From: Pseudocitrobacter vendiensis
GTDB lineage: Bacteria; Pseudomonadota; Gammaproteobacteria; Enterobacterales; Enterobacteriaceae
Length of the DNA stretch: 64,000 nt
NCBI RefSeq assembly: GCF_943590815.1
Contig: NZ_CALSBS010000001.1
Coordinates: 248,001-312,000, forward strand
Direction of reading: 5' to 3'
Part shown: piece after piece, positions 1-8,716 of the stretch
How the letters are laid out: each line of letters opens with the position of its first letter
Position numbering within the stretch: position 1 is the stretch's first letter
Notes under the pieces: model-generated
What the model saw: only the letters and a program-made list of their open reading frames with translations
Told to the model about the DNA's origin: nothing
Database searches by the model: none
Position numbers and translations under genes: made by a program

Positions 1-880
1 ATTTGAGGCGCTCGCGCCGCAAACGATTTACGTGTCTGCGACGCCGGGGAATTACGAGCTTGAGAAATCCGGCGATGAAGTTATCGATCAGGTAGTGCGT
101 CCGACTGGTCTGCTTGATCCGATTATTGAAGTGCGCCCGGTGGCAACGCAGGTGGATGATCTGCTATCAGAAATACGCGTGCGCACCGCCATTAACGAGC
201 GCGTGCTGGTCACCACGCTGACCAAGCGGATGGCGGAAGATCTCACCGAGTATCTTGAAGAGCACGGTGAGCGCGTTCGCTATCTGCACTCGGATATCGA
301 CACCGTTGAACGTATGGAAATCATTCGCGATCTGCGCCTTGGCGAGTTCGATGTGCTGGTGGGCATTAACCTGTTGCGAGAAGGTCTCGATATGCCTGAA
401 GTGTCGCTGGTCGCGATTCTGGATGCCGATAAAGAGGGCTTTCTGCGTTCCGAGCGTTCGCTTATTCAGACCATCGGTCGCGCCGCGCGTAACATCAACG
501 GTAAGGCGATTCTGTACGGCGATAAAATTACGCCATCAATGGCGAAGGCTATTGGTGAAACTGAACGTCGTCGCGAGAAACAGCAGCGCTATAACGAAGA
601 GCACGGCATTGTTCCGCAGGGCCTGAACAAGAAAGTGGTCGATATTCTGGCGCTGGGTGAGGGGCTTGCGAAAACCAAAGGTAAAGGTCGCGGTAAGTCT
701 CGCGGTGCTGCGCAAATTGTTGAAGCGGATCAGGTGCTGACGCCAAAAGCATTGCAGCAGCAAATTCAATCGCTGGAGGCGCAAATGTTGCAGCATGCGC
801 AGAATCTGGAGTTTGAAGAAGCCGCTGAGATCCGCGATAAACTTCATCAGCTACGTGAATTGTTTATCGCGGCGTCATAA
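1..880 (+). CDS. uvrB: UvrABC excinuclease subunit B, 3' part
   Basis: This is the C-terminal part of UvrB, the DNA-damage loading subunit of the UvrABC nucleotide excision repair complex. The frame is open to the window edge, so the start lies outside; about 293 of the roughly 670 residues usual for the family are present. The helicase-type C-terminal domain is visible, with the QTIGRAARN motif (helicase motif VI) and the preceding [14 protein letters not shown] segment. After a basic Lys/Gly-rich linker the protein ends in a UVR domain ([16 protein letters not shown]), which contacts UvrC. A hairpin follows the stop codon. The identification is secure. Confidence 0.97.
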   Translation, partial: FEALAPQTIYVSATPGNYELEKSGDEVIDQVVRPTGLLDPIIEVRPVATQVDDLLSEIRVRTAINERVLVTTLTKRMAEDLTEYLEEHGERVRYLHSDIDTVERMEIIRDLRLGEFDVLVGINLLREGLDMPEVSLVAILDADKEGFLRSERSLIQTIGRAARNINGKAILYGDKITPSMAKAIGETERRREKQQRYNEEHGIVPQGLNKKVVDILALGEGLAKTKGKGRGKSRGAAQIVEADQVLTPKALQQQIQSLEAQMLQHAQNLEFEEAAEIRDKLHQLRELFIAAS

Positions 881-894
881 TCTCTAAAAATTGA

Positions 895-930
895 GGCTGG
901 CATCACACATGACAATGCCAGCCTTAATGT
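895..930 (+). terminator. uvrB terminator hairpin
   Basis: A perfect 9-bp stem (GGCTGGCAT / ATGCCAGCC) with an 11-base loop is followed by a short T-rich stretch, 15 bases after the uvrB stop. Its right arm ends on the first base of the PmrA box of the next gene, so termination of uvrB and initiation of the small gene are packed together. Confidence 0.7.
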
Positions 931-955
931 TCGCTTAATATCCAACATGGATAAT
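923..955 (+). promoter_or_regulatory. PmrA (BasR) box and promoter of pmrR
   Basis: CTTAAT-GTTCG-CTTAAT at 923-939 is a perfect direct repeat with 11-bp period, matching the published PmrA half-site YTTAAK with 5-bp spacing. GATAAT at 950-955, ten bases after the second half-site, is a good -10. This is the arrangement expected of a promoter activated by an OmpR/PhoB-type regulator whose box replaces the -35. The transcript would carry a short leader and the ribosome site AAGAGGA (968-974) of the 30-codon ORF at 982. Confidence 0.85.
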
Positions 956-981
956 TTCCTCATCAACAAGAGGATAGCGCC

Positions 982-1074
982 ATGTCTAATCTAAACGTTC
1001 AGCAATCTCTAACTCTGTTATTTTCCGGCCTGATTGTCGTCGGTTTTCTCAGCCACTGGGTTCTGACTTTTTAA
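982..1074 (+). CDS. pmrR: PmrR-like small inner-membrane peptide (30 aa)
   Basis: A 30-residue ORF with a strong ribosome site (AAGAGGA, 7-base spacer). It has a short polar N-terminus (MSNLNVQQS) followed by one hydrophobic helix, residues about 9-28. It aligns without gaps over the SLT-x-x-FS-x-L-x-VV-x-x-FL-x-x-W core with the E. coli PmrR peptide as I remember it (29 aa). Known role in Salmonella: a PmrA-induced membrane peptide that binds and inhibits LpxT, limiting lipid A 1-diphosphate so that EptA can modify the phosphate. The perfect PmrA box and the neighbouring eptA-basRS operon support the same role here. The last 57 bases overlap the 3' end of basS on the other strand. Function is inferred from context and short similarity. 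Confidence 0.8.
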   Translation: MSNLNVQQSLTLLFSGLIVVGFLSHWVLTF

Positions 1075-2160
1075 CGTCGATTTCAGGTTCGCGGGTGTGA
1101 ATGCAATCCATGCCCGCGTGCCGCTTCTCTCTTCACGATTTTGCAAATAAAACGCCGCTTCGTGCAGCTGCGCAATTCGCGTGACAATACTTAACCCCAA
1201 TCCAATTCCGCCATAGCGGCTGTCCATTCGTACAAACGCCTGGCTCAGTTCGCCCACTTTTGATTCATCAATGCCTGGACCTTCATCCTCGACTATCAAC
1301 ATCGGCGTGGGGGATGCGGCAGCGGAGAGTGTAATGGTTGAATGAGTTGGGCTGTAACGGTACGCGTTTTCGACCAGGTTACGCACCATCACCTTTATCA
1401 ACGTGGCATCGCCGGCTACTGCGATGTCCTGGACGTTTTCCCTTATCACCAGCGTCTGTTCGCGTCCTTTTAGCATGGATTCCAGCTCATCCCTCAGCGG
1501 CAAAATCACATCCGCCATTAACTCAACGCGCTGGTAGCTGCCGGCGGAAAATGACTGGCCCACACGCGCGAGTTGCAGTAGCTGGGCTACGCTGTTAGTC
1601 ATTTGATCCAGACGCTGAATCAGCGGCCCAACGTTAATAGCCTGTGTTTTTTCAATGAGTTCCAGATGCAAACGTAAACCCGCCAGCGGAGTGCGGAGTT
1701 CATGAGCCACATCGGCGGTGAATAAACGTTCGCGATCGAGTGTTTGCGTCAAACGCGCCACCAGTTGGTTGATGGCCGACGTTACAGCATCCACTTCCAG
1801 AACGGTTTTTTCCAGATGAATCGGTTGCAGGTTATCGGGAGTACGTGCATCGAGTTCTTTTTGCAGGTCAGACAGCGGGCGGGTGATGCGTTTCACCGCT
1901 TTCATACAGACAAACAGCGCCAGGCCAATAATCACCAGGCTGGGAACCAGCAAGCTGGCTACCGCTTCGCGAACCTCGTGTTGAATGTGTTTGGCGTTGT
2001 TGTGGCCCTTCAGGATGCTGGCGACCTCCAGGTCAATTTGCTCCTTGCTTTCATGCCAGAGCCAGAAAACGCTGATAACCTGAAACACCACCAAAATGAG
2101 GCCGACAGTTAATAACAGCTGATGGCGCATCGGCCATTTTCGGATTGCGGAAAGAGGCAT
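1018..2160 (-). CDS. basS: Sensor histidine kinase BasS (PmrB)
   Basis: Membrane sensor of the PmrAB two-component system, which detects ferric iron, aluminium or mild acid and phosphorylates BasR. Seen here: TM1 about 14-35; a short periplasmic loop of about 30 residues with acidic residues including an ExxE pair (E62-x-x-E65), the type of motif linked to Fe3+ sensing; TM2 about 67-88; a HAMP linker; the H-box with phosphoaccepting H153 (VAHELRTP); the N-box (NLVENAYRYSP); and the DEGPGID and GLGLSIV ATP-binding motifs. The start is 3 bases after the basR stop. At 380 residues it is longer than E. coli BasS (363 from memory); the extra part is a polar C-terminal tail, and this is the region overlapped by pmrR. 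Confidence 0.93.
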   Translation of the reverse strand: MPLSAIRKWPMRHQLLLTVGLILVVFQVISVFWLWHESKEQIDLEVASILKGHNNAKHIQHEVREAVASLLVPSLVIIGLALFVCMKAVKRITRPLSDLQKELDARTPDNLQPIHLEKTVLEVDAVTSAINQLVARLTQTLDRERLFTADVAHELRTPLAGLRLHLELIEKTQAINVGPLIQRLDQMTNSVAQLLQLARVGQSFSAGSYQRVELMADVILPLRDELESMLKGREQTLVIRENVQDIAVAGDATLIKVMVRNLVENAYRYSPTHSTITLSAAASPTPMLIVEDEGPGIDESKVGELSQAFVRMDSRYGGIGLGLSIVTRIAQLHEAAFYLQNREERSGTRAWIAFTPANLKSTLKSQNPVAEKTDDNQAGK

Positions 2161-2163
2161 AAG

Positions 2164-2835
2164 TTAATTTGTTACCTCGCCGTTTTCCAGTTGATAACCA
2201 AAGCCTCTGACGGTGCGAATCCGTGCTTTGCCCACTTTATCGCGCAGGTTGTGAATATGCACTTCCAGCGTATTGGTCGACGGCTCGTTATCCCAGTTGT
2301 AAATATCGTTGTAGAGAATTTCGCGATGTACCGGGCTACCGGCTTTTTGCATCAGGCGCGAGAGCAGGGCAAACTCTTTCGGTGTCAGTTCCAGCGGTTG
2401 TTCGTCCAGCCAGACCTGACGACGCGTTGTGTTAAGTCGTAAGTTCGCCACCGTGATTTCGTTTTCGCCCTGATTATAATGACGACGCAATAGCGCACGG
2501 ATACGGGCGCTGAGCTCTTCCAGGGCAAACGGTTTAACCAGGTAATCGTCTGCACCTGTGTCCAGGCCGCTGACACGATCGTCCAGGGTGTCTCGGGCGG
2601 TCAAAATCAGTACTGGCAGACTGCATTTTTCCTGGCGAATACGTGAGAGGAAATGCAGCCCGTCTTCGTCTGGCAGGCCTAAATCCAGCACCATCAGACT
2701 ATAGAGCCCGGATTGCAGGCTCAGCTCAGCCTGATGCGCGGTAGTCACGCCATCACAGGCATAACCTTCACTTTGCATCGCCAGAATTAAGCCCTGTAAT
2801 AACAATGCGTCATCTTCCACGACTAAAATTTTCAT
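2164..2835 (-). CDS. basR: Response regulator BasR (PmrA)
   Basis: OmpR-family DNA-binding response regulator that activates lipid A modification genes through CTTAAT direct repeats. Receiver domain with acidic pocket E7-D8-D9, phosphoacceptor D51 ([11 protein letters not shown]) and the [14 protein letters not shown] lysine. C-terminal winged helix with [13 protein letters not shown] and a recognition-helix segment ([15 protein letters not shown]) essentially identical to E. coli BasR. That conservation fits the canonical PmrA boxes found next to eptA and pmrR. The gene sits 4 bases after eptA and 3 before basS, in one operon. Confidence 0.97.
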   Translation of the reverse strand: MKILVVEDDALLLQGLILAMQSEGYACDGVTTAHQAELSLQSGLYSLMVLDLGLPDEDGLHFLSRIRQEKCSLPVLILTARDTLDDRVSGLDTGADDYLVKPFALEELSARIRALLRRHYNQGENEITVANLRLNTTRRQVWLDEQPLELTPKEFALLSRLMQKAGSPVHREILYNDIYNWDNEPSTNTLEVHIHNLRDKVGKARIRTVRGFGYQLENGEVTN

Positions 2836-2839
2836 CAGC

Positions 2840-4474
2840 TTATCCTCTGCACGTCTTCAGTATGTCATCAGCCGCACGATATTCAGTGGTCTCTACGCCC
2901 AGTATACCTAACATCGTTGAGAAGAGATTATCCTGAGAATATTCATTTTGTGCCGATGCTTTTTTCAGACAGTCATAATTCACGCCATAACGTTTCTGAT
3001 AATCGTCTGATAGCCACAGCAGCATCGGAACATGTTTTTGGGTATCGGGCGCGATGGAATAGGGCAGACCGTGCAGGTAAATGCCATTTTCACCCAATGA
3101 TTCACCGTGGTCTGAGAGATAAACCAGACTGGTGGTAAATTTATCCTGTTTTGACTCCAGTAATTTAATGGCCTTATCGACAATATAATCAACGTACAGC
3201 ACGGTGTTATCGTACGTGTTTACCAGTTGTTCCTGAGTGCAGGACTGAATTTCATTGGTGTCGCAGGTCGGCGTGAATTTACGAAATGCCTTTGGATAAC
3301 GGTTGTAATAGGTTGGACCATGGCTACCAATAGTGTGCAACACAATCAGCCCATCGCCGTTTAATTGATCAATATAGTTATCCAGGTCGTGAAATAGCAC
3401 TTCATCATAACATTCCCCGTCAATGCACTGACCTGGCAGGTTGAGCGCGTTCATATTCTGATGCGGCACGCGGTCACATGCGCCTTTGCATCCGCCGTCA
3501 TTTTCATTCCACTGTACCTGAATGCCTGCGCGCTGCACGATATCCAGCAGGCCTTCCTGATGATGCGCAAGTTGTTCGTTATAATGGGCACGCGGCATAT
3601 TTGAAAACATGCAGGGAACAGAAACGGCAGTGGCGGTACCACAGGAAGTGGTTTTCGGGAAATAAATCACATTGTCCTGCGCCAGACGTGGATTGGTTTC
3701 ACGCGAATAACCACCGAGCGAGAAATCGTCTGCGCGCGAGGTTTCACCCACAATAAGAATGGTCAGGTTTTTACGCGGCCCGTTTTTCATCGCGTCTTTC
3801 TGCTTTGCATCTTCGCCAATGTGCACCAGCGGTAAGTTGTCCATTTTATTATGGACGTACCAGGAGTTGATGGCGGTAATGCTATTGGACGGATTTAACG
3901 ACTTCACCAGCTCTTTATTGTTGCGAAACAGGGAGGCGTAGTCTTTATAAAAGAAGACTGCAACAACCACAATAAGTAAAACAGAAGCCAGCACTGAAGC
4001 GGCTCGCAGGCCGGCCTCGCGCCATTTCCGTGTTGACGGTTTTATTTTTATCCACCACGCCAGCGCGACGAACAGCACTGCGGTTAACAGCAGTGTGAGG
4101 ATCATCTTGCCCGACATCAGGGCATAACTTTCCGCCGGCGTGGTATCGAGAATATTGGTAATCATCGACCGGTCGATAATCACGCCGAACGTCAATATGA
4201 AATATTGCGCCGATGCGCTGAGTAAAATAAACAGCGTTGTCAGCACTTTTTCCAGACGCAGGAAGGAGGCCAGCGCCAGGCAAATCACCATTACCGAAAA
4301 GGCGACCAGCGGCATGGTGAAGAAAACCAGCGCGTTATGGGCGGTATTTACAGGTAAAAGGGTCCAGGCCTGGCGATAAAAGGCAATATTTAGCGCCAGC
4401 GCAATATAGAACGCGAAAAGCAGAATATAAGTTAAACGGCTAACGGTGGGGCGATAGCGTAAATAGCGCAACAT
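2840..4474 (-). CDS. eptA: Lipid A phosphoethanolamine transferase EptA (PmrC)
   Basis: Inner-membrane enzyme that moves phosphoethanolamine from phosphatidylethanolamine to lipid A phosphates, reducing surface charge and binding of polymyxin and other cationic peptides. 544 residues, normal for the family. Five N-terminal membrane helices (about residues 14-180) precede a periplasmic alkaline phosphatase/sulfatase-type domain. That domain has the metal-site motif [11 protein letters not shown], the nucleophile region [17 protein letters not shown], the [11 protein letters not shown] motif and a C-terminal YLHGLPY histidine. Cysteines typical of the disulfide-rich EptA domain are present ([17 protein letters not shown]). 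First gene of eptA-basR-basS, downstream of a PmrA box. Confidence 0.95.
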   Translation of the reverse strand: MLRYLRYRPTVSRLTYILLFAFYIALALNIAFYRQAWTLLPVNTAHNALVFFTMPLVAFSVMVICLALASFLRLEKVLTTLFILLSASAQYFILTFGVIIDRSMITNILDTTPAESYALMSGKMILTLLLTAVLFVALAWWIKIKPSTRKWREAGLRAASVLASVLLIVVVAVFFYKDYASLFRNNKELVKSLNPSNSITAINSWYVHNKMDNLPLVHIGEDAKQKDAMKNGPRKNLTILIVGETSRADDFSLGGYSRETNPRLAQDNVIYFPKTTSCGTATAVSVPCMFSNMPRAHYNEQLAHHQEGLLDIVQRAGIQVQWNENDGGCKGACDRVPHQNMNALNLPGQCIDGECYDEVLFHDLDNYIDQLNGDGLIVLHTIGSHGPTYYNRYPKAFRKFTPTCDTNEIQSCTQEQLVNTYDNTVLYVDYIVDKAIKLLESKQDKFTTSLVYLSDHGESLGENGIYLHGLPYSIAPDTQKHVPMLLWLSDDYQKRYGVNYDCLKKASAQNEYSQDNLFSTMLGILGVETTEYRAADDILKTCRG

Positions 4475-4504
4475 AGCGATCTTCCTGGATAAATGATGCT
4501 CGCT

Positions 4505-4537
4505 ATGTTGCCGCGGGTTTTTTAAGACAACCTTAAG
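4505..4537 (-). promoter_or_regulatory. PmrA box and promoter of eptA-basRS
   Basis: Reading on the minus strand, CTTAAG-GTTGT-CTTAAA (4537 to 4521) fits YTTAAK-N5-YTTAAK with one end mismatch. CAACAT (4510 to 4505), ten bases downstream, is a plausible -10. A further CTTAAA lies just upstream (about 4547-4542), off the 11-bp register. The box begins 13 bases past the yvcK stop and would make the operon autoregulated. Confidence 0.78.
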
Positions 4538-4550
4538 ATTTTAAGGAAAG

Positions 4551-5459
4551 CTAACCTAATGCCTGAATGGCTTTTTCCAGTGCGTCGCGCAATAGTTGAC
4601 GATCGTGACGATAGCGAATATCGCTGGCTTCCAGGGGTTCCTGAATGACGACACGATCGCCAATATTCGTGGTATCGACTTTCGGCCCAACGACCACTGC
4701 ATCTATCACCGGTTTCCCGACGTAATGTTCCAGAATATCAAGTTTTTTCGCCAGCGTCAGGCTGGCCGCCGCCGGGCTGAGTTCACGGCCTAAGTTGCCG
4801 ATATAGACCATAGGCGCAGGCGTACGACGCAGCGCCTGAGCCACATCGCTCAACAATAATGCGGGTAGCAGGCTGGTATAAAAACTGCCGGGACCAATTA
4901 AAATGAGATCCGCCTCGCCAATCGCCTGCACCGCTTCACGCGTCGCGCTAACCGAAGGCGAAAGCATCAGCTCCTGGGGCGGTAAGGGCAATTGATCGAT
5001 ATTCACTTCCCCGTAGACTTCATGGCCTTCCTGGTCGATAGCCATTAAATCGACCGGTTGTTCCGACATAGGGATAAGTGATGCCTCTACTTTCAGTAGA
5101 TTTCTTATTAAATTGATTGCCTCTAAAGGCCGCACACTGAGGTGGTCCAGCGCCTTTAACATCAGATTTCCGAGGTTATGACCGGAAAGTTCGCCATTAC
5201 CGCCAAAACGGTACTCAAACATGGCCGATGCTACGCTGGGTTCAGTGATCAACTGATTAATGCAGTTTCGCATGTCGCCCCATGCGATGCCGCCTTCAGA
5301 GCGGCGGATACGACCGGTCGAGCCACCGTTATCCGTGGTGGTAACAATGCCGGTTAAACGAGAGCCGAGGGAGGAGAGTGAGGACATCACTCGCCCCAAT
5401 CCATGTCCCCCTCCAAGGGCGACGACGCGATCGAGATCGGCCAGAGTGCGATTGCGCAT
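4551..5459 (-). CDS. yvcK: YvcK (YbhK) family protein
   Basis: Member of the YvcK/CofD-like family (302 residues, the usual length). The N-terminal nucleotide-sugar-binding motif ([16 protein letters not shown]), the [10 protein letters not shown] motif and the [14 protein letters not shown] motif are all visible. In Gram-positive bacteria YvcK binds UDP-sugars and links central carbon metabolism to cell-wall synthesis; in enterobacteria its role is little defined. A CofD-type transferase is unlikely given the YvcK-specific signatures. It is transcribed away from moaA and ends 13 bases before the eptA promoter element. Confidence 0.93.
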   Translation of the reverse strand: MRNRTLADLDRVVALGGGHGLGRVMSSLSSLGSRLTGIVTTTDNGGSTGRIRRSEGGIAWGDMRNCINQLITEPSVASAMFEYRFGGNGELSGHNLGNLMLKALDHLSVRPLEAINLIRNLLKVEASLIPMSEQPVDLMAIDQEGHEVYGEVNIDQLPLPPQELMLSPSVSATREAVQAIGEADLILIGPGSFYTSLLPALLLSDVAQALRRTPAPMVYIGNLGRELSPAAASLTLAKKLDILEHYVGKPVIDAVVVGPKVDTTNIGDRVVIQEPLEASDIRYRHDRQLLRDALEKAIQALG

Positions 5460-5598
5460 ACAACTTCCTTATGTTGGTACATCTGCTTACATTAGCGTAA
5501 CTACTCCCAAAAGACGATGCCGCATCCCGGGCAAAATGACGTATATCAATGCAAAAGCGTGATTTATGCGTATTCTGTCAGGAAAGTGCACGATCATC

Positions 5599-5624
5599 TC
5601 GCTATGTATAATTTTATATAGCGA
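5599..5624. promoter_or_regulatory. Putative ModE operator
   Basis: TCGCTATGTA-TAATTT-TATATAGCGA is a 26-bp near-perfect inverted repeat with one mismatched pair. It resembles the ModE consensus (TATAT half-sites flanked by CG). In E. coli ModE-molybdate activates moaA transcription, and this palindrome lies about 95 bp before the Moco riboswitch. The assignment is by similarity and position. Confidence 0.65.
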
Positions 5625-5694
5625 TAGCGAACATGGCGAATTCTGTCTTCTCGCGCTATTATCGGCATAACCACTTTCAGCAACATTGCTGAAA

Positions 5695-5815
5695 AACACT
5701 CTAGCCTCTGTGCCTAAGTTGAAAGATAAGGTGCTTTGGCCGTGATGCTTAAGGTTTTACCTGGCATCACCAGGGCGAAGGAAGAAATGACCTCGTCTCC
5801 CGTATTTGGAAAGGT
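5695..5815 (+). ncRNA. Moco (molybdenum cofactor) riboswitch
   Basis: The moaA leader carries the conserved blocks of the Moco RNA motif: ACACTCTAGCCTCTG, GGTGCTTTGGCCGTG, CACCAGGGCGAAGGAAG, AAATGACCTCG and CTCCCGTATTTGGAAAGGTG, in the order I know from the E. coli moaA leader. The last block ends in the ribosome site of moaA (AAGGTG), consistent with translational repression when cofactor is bound. A separate perfect hairpin (TTTCAGCAA / TTGCTGAAA, 5675-5694) lies directly upstream. Confidence 0.88.
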
Positions 5816-5819
5816 GTCT

Positions 5820-6809
5820 ATGGCTTCACAACTTACTGATGCGTTCGCGCGCAGATTCTATTATCTGCGTCTGTCGATAACCGACGTGTGCAACTTCCGT
5901 TGTACTTACTGTCTGCCCAATGGTTACAAGCCGGGCGAAGTCACCAACAATGGCTTTTTGTCGCTGGATGAAGTGCGACGGGTTACCCGTGCTTTTTCTG
6001 CGCTGGGTACGGAAAAAGTGCGTCTCACTGGCGGCGAGCCGAGCCTGCGTCGCGACTTTGTTGACATCATTGCAGCAGTAAGAGAAAACGCGGCCATCAA
6101 ACAGATTGCCGTGACCACCAACGGTTACCGCATGGCGCGTGATGTTGCCGCCTGGCGTGAAGCGGGCCTTACGGCGTTGAACGTTAGCGTCGACAGCCTT
6201 GATGCGCGCCAGTTTCATGCGATTACCGGTCAGGACAAATTCCGCCAGGTGATGGACGGCATCGACGCCGCCTTCAGCGCGGGCTTTGAAAAGGTGAAGG
6301 TCAACACCGTGCTGATGCGCGATGTAAATCATCACCAACTCGACACCTTTCTGGCGTGGATCAAACCGCGCCGCATTCAACTCCGATTTATCGAACTGAT
6401 GGAAACCGGCGACGGCAGCGATTTGTTCCGCAAACACCATATCTCCGGGATGGTGCTGCGCGACCAACTGCTCAAACGCGGCTGGATACATCAGATCCGA
6501 CAGCGCAGCGATGGCCCGGCGCAGGTCTTTTGTCACCCTGATTACGAAGGGGAAATCGGCTTAATCATGCCGTATGAAAAAGATTTTTGCGCCACCTGTA
6601 ACCGTCTGCGCGTCTCTTCCGTGGGAAAACTGCATTTGTGCCTTTTCGGTGACGGTGGTGTAGACCTTCGCGATCTGTTAGCGGCAGATGCCCAGCAGCA
6701 GGAACTCGAAGCACGCATCGCAGAAGCGTTAACCCATAAGAAGCAGACCCACTTCCTGCACCAGGGCAACACCGGGATCACCCAGAACCTGTCCTGGATT
6801 GGTGGATAA
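5820..6809 (+). CDS. moaA: GTP 3',8-cyclase MoaA
   Basis: Radical SAM enzyme of the first step of molybdopterin synthesis, converting GTP to 3',8-cyclo-GTP. The SAM cluster cysteines are C24-x3-C28-x2-C31 (VCNFRCTYC). The C-terminal cluster cysteines are in [13 protein letters not shown] and LHLCLFG, and the protein ends in the conserved Gly-Gly. An upstream in-frame ATG exists at 5736, but the start at 5820 (MASQLTDAF) is chosen. It has the AAGGTG ribosome site, gives the E. coli length (329 aa), and the upstream stretch is riboswitch. First gene of moaABCDE. Confidence 0.97.
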   Translation: MASQLTDAFARRFYYLRLSITDVCNFRCTYCLPNGYKPGEVTNNGFLSLDEVRRVTRAFSALGTEKVRLTGGEPSLRRDFVDIIAAVRENAAIKQIAVTTNGYRMARDVAAWREAGLTALNVSVDSLDARQFHAITGQDKFRQVMDGIDAAFSAGFEKVKVNTVLMRDVNHHQLDTFLAWIKPRRIQLRFIELMETGDGSDLFRKHHISGMVLRDQLLKRGWIHQIRQRSDGPAQVFCHPDYEGEIGLIMPYEKDFCATCNRLRVSSVGKLHLCLFGDGGVDLRDLLAADAQQQELEARIAEALTHKKQTHFLHQGNTGITQNLSWIGG

Positions 6810-6830
6810 TTCGTTTTCAAGGAGTGTTAA

Positions 6831-7343
6831 ATGAGTCAGGCGAGCACTGAATTTTTCCCGACCCGTATTGCTATTCTTACCATTTCCAGCCGTCGCGGCG
6901 AAGAGGATGACACCTCTGGTCATTATCTGCGTGATTCCGCGCAAGAGGCGGGCCACACGGTTGTCGATAAAGCGATTGTGAAAGAGAATCGCTACGCCAT
7001 TCGCGCAAAGGTATCCGAGTGGATCGCGCGCGATGACGTGCAGGTGGTATTAATCACCGGCGGCACTGGCCTGACCGATGGCGACCAGGCGCCGGAAGCG
7101 CTGCTCCCGCTTTTCGACCGTGAAATTGAAGGCTTCGGCGAAGTGTTCCGCATGCTCTCTTTTGAAGAGATTGGCACCGCCACGCTGCAATCCCGCGCCA
7201 TTGCCGGGATGGCTAACCGGACGCTGATTTTCGCTATGCCGGGCTCGACCAAAGCGTGTCGTACCGCGTGGGAAAATATTATTGCGGCGCAGCTCGATTC
7301 CCGCACCCGTCCTTGTAACTTCTACCCTCATCTGAAGAAATAA
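6831..7343 (+). CDS. moaB: Molybdenum cofactor biosynthesis protein B
   Basis: MoaB, 170 residues as in E. coli, a MogA/MoeA-fold protein of the molybdenum cofactor pathway. It shows the MPT-binding motif ITGGTGLTDGDQAPEAL and the AMPGSTKACRTAWE motif near the C-terminus. Related proteins adenylylate molybdopterin; in E. coli MogA does this and the contribution of MoaB is unclear. Strong ribosome site AAGGAG precedes the ATG. It lies 21 bases after moaA and 3 bases before moaC. Confidence 0.96.
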   Translation: MSQASTEFFPTRIAILTISSRRGEEDDTSGHYLRDSAQEAGHTVVDKAIVKENRYAIRAKVSEWIARDDVQVVLITGGTGLTDGDQAPEALLPLFDREIEGFGEVFRMLSFEEIGTATLQSRAIAGMANRTLIFAMPGSTKACRTAWENIIAAQLDSRTRPCNFYPHLKK

Positions 7344-7346
7344 ACG

Positions 7347-7832
7347 ATGTCGCAACTGACCCATATCAACGCGGCGGGCGAAGCCCATATGGTGGATGTC
7401 TCCGCCAAGGCTGAAACCGTGCGCGAAGCCCGCGCGGAAGCGTTCGTCACCATGCTGCCGGAAACCTTATCGATGATTATCGACGGTAGCCATCATAAAG
7501 GCGACGTGTTCGCCACCGCCCGTATTGCAGGCATTCAGGCCGCCAAACGCACCTGGGACCTGATCCCGCTATGTCATCCTCTTATGCTCAGCAAAGTGGA
7601 AGTGAATCTTCAGGCCGAGCCTGAGCATAACCGCGTGCGTATCGAAACGCTGTGTCGTCTGACCGGAAAAACCGGCGTAGAGATGGAAGCGTTAACGGCG
7701 GCCTCGGTGGCGGCGCTGACGATTTACGATATGTGCAAAGCGGTGCAAAAAGATATGGTCATTGGCCCGGTGCGCCTGCTGGCGAAGAGCGGTGGCAAAT
7801 CGGGCGATTTCAGGGTGGATAGCGATGATTAA
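7347..7832 (+). CDS. moaC: Cyclic pyranopterin monophosphate synthase MoaC
   Basis: MoaC turns 3',8-cyclo-GTP into cyclic pyranopterin monophosphate, the second step of molybdopterin synthesis. 161 residues, standard length. Conserved [15 protein letters not shown] segment, [24 protein letters not shown] helix and the C-terminal [12 protein letters not shown] motif with the catalytic lysine. The stop overlaps the moaD start by 8 bases, implying translational coupling. Confidence 0.97.
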   Translation: MSQLTHINAAGEAHMVDVSAKAETVREARAEAFVTMLPETLSMIIDGSHHKGDVFATARIAGIQAAKRTWDLIPLCHPLMLSKVEVNLQAEPEHNRVRIETLCRLTGKTGVEMEALTAASVAALTIYDMCKAVQKDMVIGPVRLLAKSGGKSGDFRVDSDD

Positions 7833-8070
7833 GGTTCTGTTTTTTGCGCAGGTTCGCGAACTGGTGGGCACGGACGCGTTACAACTTCCGGCAGAATTCG
7901 CCACGGTAGACGCCATTCGTCAGCATCTGGCTTCACAGGAAGGGCGCTGGGCGCTGGCGCTGGAAGAGGGCAAACTGCTGGCGGCGGTCAACCAGACGCT
8001 GGTCAGTTTCGATACGCCTGTTACCGATGGCGATGAGGTGGCGTTTTTCCCACCAGTGACAGGAGGTTGA
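7825..8070 (+). CDS. moaD: Molybdopterin synthase sulfur-carrier subunit MoaD
   Basis: Ubiquitin-like small subunit of molybdopterin synthase, 81 residues. It ends in the invariant Gly-Gly (PPVTGG) that is thiocarboxylated to donate sulfur. The start [13 protein letters not shown] at 7825 matches the E. coli protein; the longer upstream reading frame is moaC sequence in another frame. The gene overlaps the end of moaC by 8 bases. Confidence 0.97.
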   Translation: MIKVLFFAQVRELVGTDALQLPAEFATVDAIRQHLASQEGRWALALEEGKLLAAVNQTLVSFDTPVTDGDEVAFFPPVTGG

Positions 8071-8072
8071 TG

Positions 8073-8534
8073 ATGAGCGAAACGCGCATTCGCGTCGGCC
8101 ACGAGGTGTTTAACGTGGGCGACGAATATGTCTGGCTTGCCGAGCGCGATGAAGATGGCGCGGTGGTGACGTTTACCGGCAAGGTGCGTAACCACAACCT
8201 TGGCGATAGCGTAAAAGCGCTGACGCTGGAACATTACCCGGGCATGACCGAAAAAGCATTGGCGGAGATCGTCGAAGAAGCGCGAGGCCGCTGGCCGCTG
8301 GGCCGCGTGACGGTTATTCACCGCATCGGTGAACTGTGGCCGGGCGACGAAATAGTCTTCGTGGGCGTATCCAGCGCGCACCGAAGCAGCGGTTTTGAAG
8401 CCACCGAATTCATCATGGACTACCTGAAAACCCGCGCACCGTTCTGGAAGCGCGAAGCGACGCCGGAAGGCGACCGTTGGGTGGAAGCCCGCGACAGCGA
8501 TAAGCAGGCGGCAGGGCGCTGGCATAGCGCCTGA
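8073..8534 (+). CDS. moaE: Molybdopterin synthase catalytic subunit MoaE
   Basis: Large subunit of molybdopterin synthase, which inserts two sulfurs supplied by MoaD into cPMP. Diagnostic stretches are GAVVTFTGKVRNHN, ALTLEHYPGMTEKAL, HRIGELWPGDEIVFVGV, the HRSSGFEA motif and the catalytic lysine region TRAPFWKRE. Three tandem start codons exist (TTG 8067, ATG 8070, ATG 8073). The ATG at 8073 has the best spacing (6 bases) to AGGAGG, giving 153 residues. Last gene of the moa operon. Confidence 0.96.
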   Translation: MSETRIRVGHEVFNVGDEYVWLAERDEDGAVVTFTGKVRNHNLGDSVKALTLEHYPGMTEKALAEIVEEARGRWPLGRVTVIHRIGELWPGDEIVFVGVSSAHRSSGFEATEFIMDYLKTRAPFWKREATPEGDRWVEARDSDKQAAGRWHSA

Positions 8535-8602
8535 TGACGCTTCGCTTATCAGGCCTACAACTCCAGGCTTGTAGGCCGGGTAAGGCGCAGCCGCCACCCG
8601 GC
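8527..8602. repeat. BIME: two REP palindromes
   Basis: Two REP-type palindromes in opposite orientation (CGCTTATCAGGCCTACA and GTAGGCCGGGTAAGGCG cores) follow moaE and overlap its last codons. Such elements act as mRNA stabilisers and gyrase or IHF sites in enterobacteria. Confidence 0.85.
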
Positions 8603-8716
8603 GGTTTCACCCGCACACTGCCGGATGACACAACACATACGTTTACTCTCCGTCGATGCACACCCACAATATTTGCGATATCCTTGAGGTATTCCTTATA
8701 TCATCAGGAGATTCTC

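Noticed and set aside
7920-8597. 225-aa frame antisense to moaD-moaE
   Set aside because: It runs across two conserved genes and the REP sequence; no ribosome site or domain.
8534-8716. N-terminal extension of ybhL by 61 codons
   Set aside because: The extension translates REP palindromes, and the internal ATG at 8717 has a good ribosome site and matches the E. coli start.
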